Assembly: GCA_017547265.1 (NCBI GenBank)
Contig: JAFYQC010000334.1
Location: 1-5,548 of the forward strand
Direction: 5' to 3'
Source: Kiritimatiellia bacterium
Lineage (GTDB): Bacteria; Verrucomicrobiota; Kiritimatiellia; RFP12; UBA1067
DNA length: 5,548 bases
Shown: one piece after another, positions 5,535 to 5,548 of the stretch
Numbering within the stretch: position 1 is the stretch's first letter
How the letters are laid out: the number at the start of each line of letters is the position of its first letter
Notes under the pieces: generated by a model
Seen by the model: the letters and a program-made list of their open reading frames with translations, nothing else
Databases searched by the model: none
Told to the model about the DNA's origin: nothing
Translations under genes and position numbers: made by a program

Positions 5535-5548
5535 GAACTCGTCGGACA

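Overview
The window reads as a piece of a bacterial chromosome, moderately GC-rich, with a carbohydrate-use region on the left and a small accessory region on the right. Every supportable gene is on the + strand. The host cannot be fixed from this sequence. A Tat-type signal on a GH29 fucosidase and a mutarotase domain behind a fibronectin-like segment would suit a gut or sediment polysaccharide degrader, for example of the Verrucomicrobiota/Kiritimatiellota/Lentisphaerota group. That placement is inference only.

Positions 1-2064 hold the sugar genes. The reading frame of a YeaD-like hexose-phosphate mutarotase/aldose-1-epimerase is already open at base 1 and carries a fibronectin-III-like segment in front of the enzyme domain, so its true start is off the window. 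An exported GH29 alpha-L-fucosidase follows, with a textbook ribosome-binding site. The fucosidase stops shortly after its conserved LLNVGP block, earlier than usual for the family. The next ~165 bases hold only an orphan protein-like fragment.

Positions 2231-5548 look like a modular accessory array. Module 1 is a gene for a Fic protein with an N-terminal winged helix, whose core motif has Gln in place of the catalytic His. It is preceded by an extended -10 promoter embedded in a symmetric four-half-site operator. Module 2 is a hipB-hipA toxin-antitoxin operon with an apparently leaderless promoter and an 18-bp perfect inverted repeat touching the -35 box. A third extended -10 promoter at the right edge suggests that another module begins there.

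The modules are separated by related boundary sequences. Two are ~127-bp direct repeats (about 92% identical) that encode the first ~35 codons of a 6-phosphogluconolactonase-type beta-propeller lactonase and then break off. They flank the Fic module exactly 1407 bp apart. A third, much shorter copy (GGGGAGAGAC, 25 bases, GGATAAA) follows hipA with the same internal spacing as the first. The most interesting reading is a repeat-bounded array of self-regulated toxin-like or regulatory modules beside a broken sugar-use locus. The repeats and operators are visible directly; cassette-like mobility is inferred.
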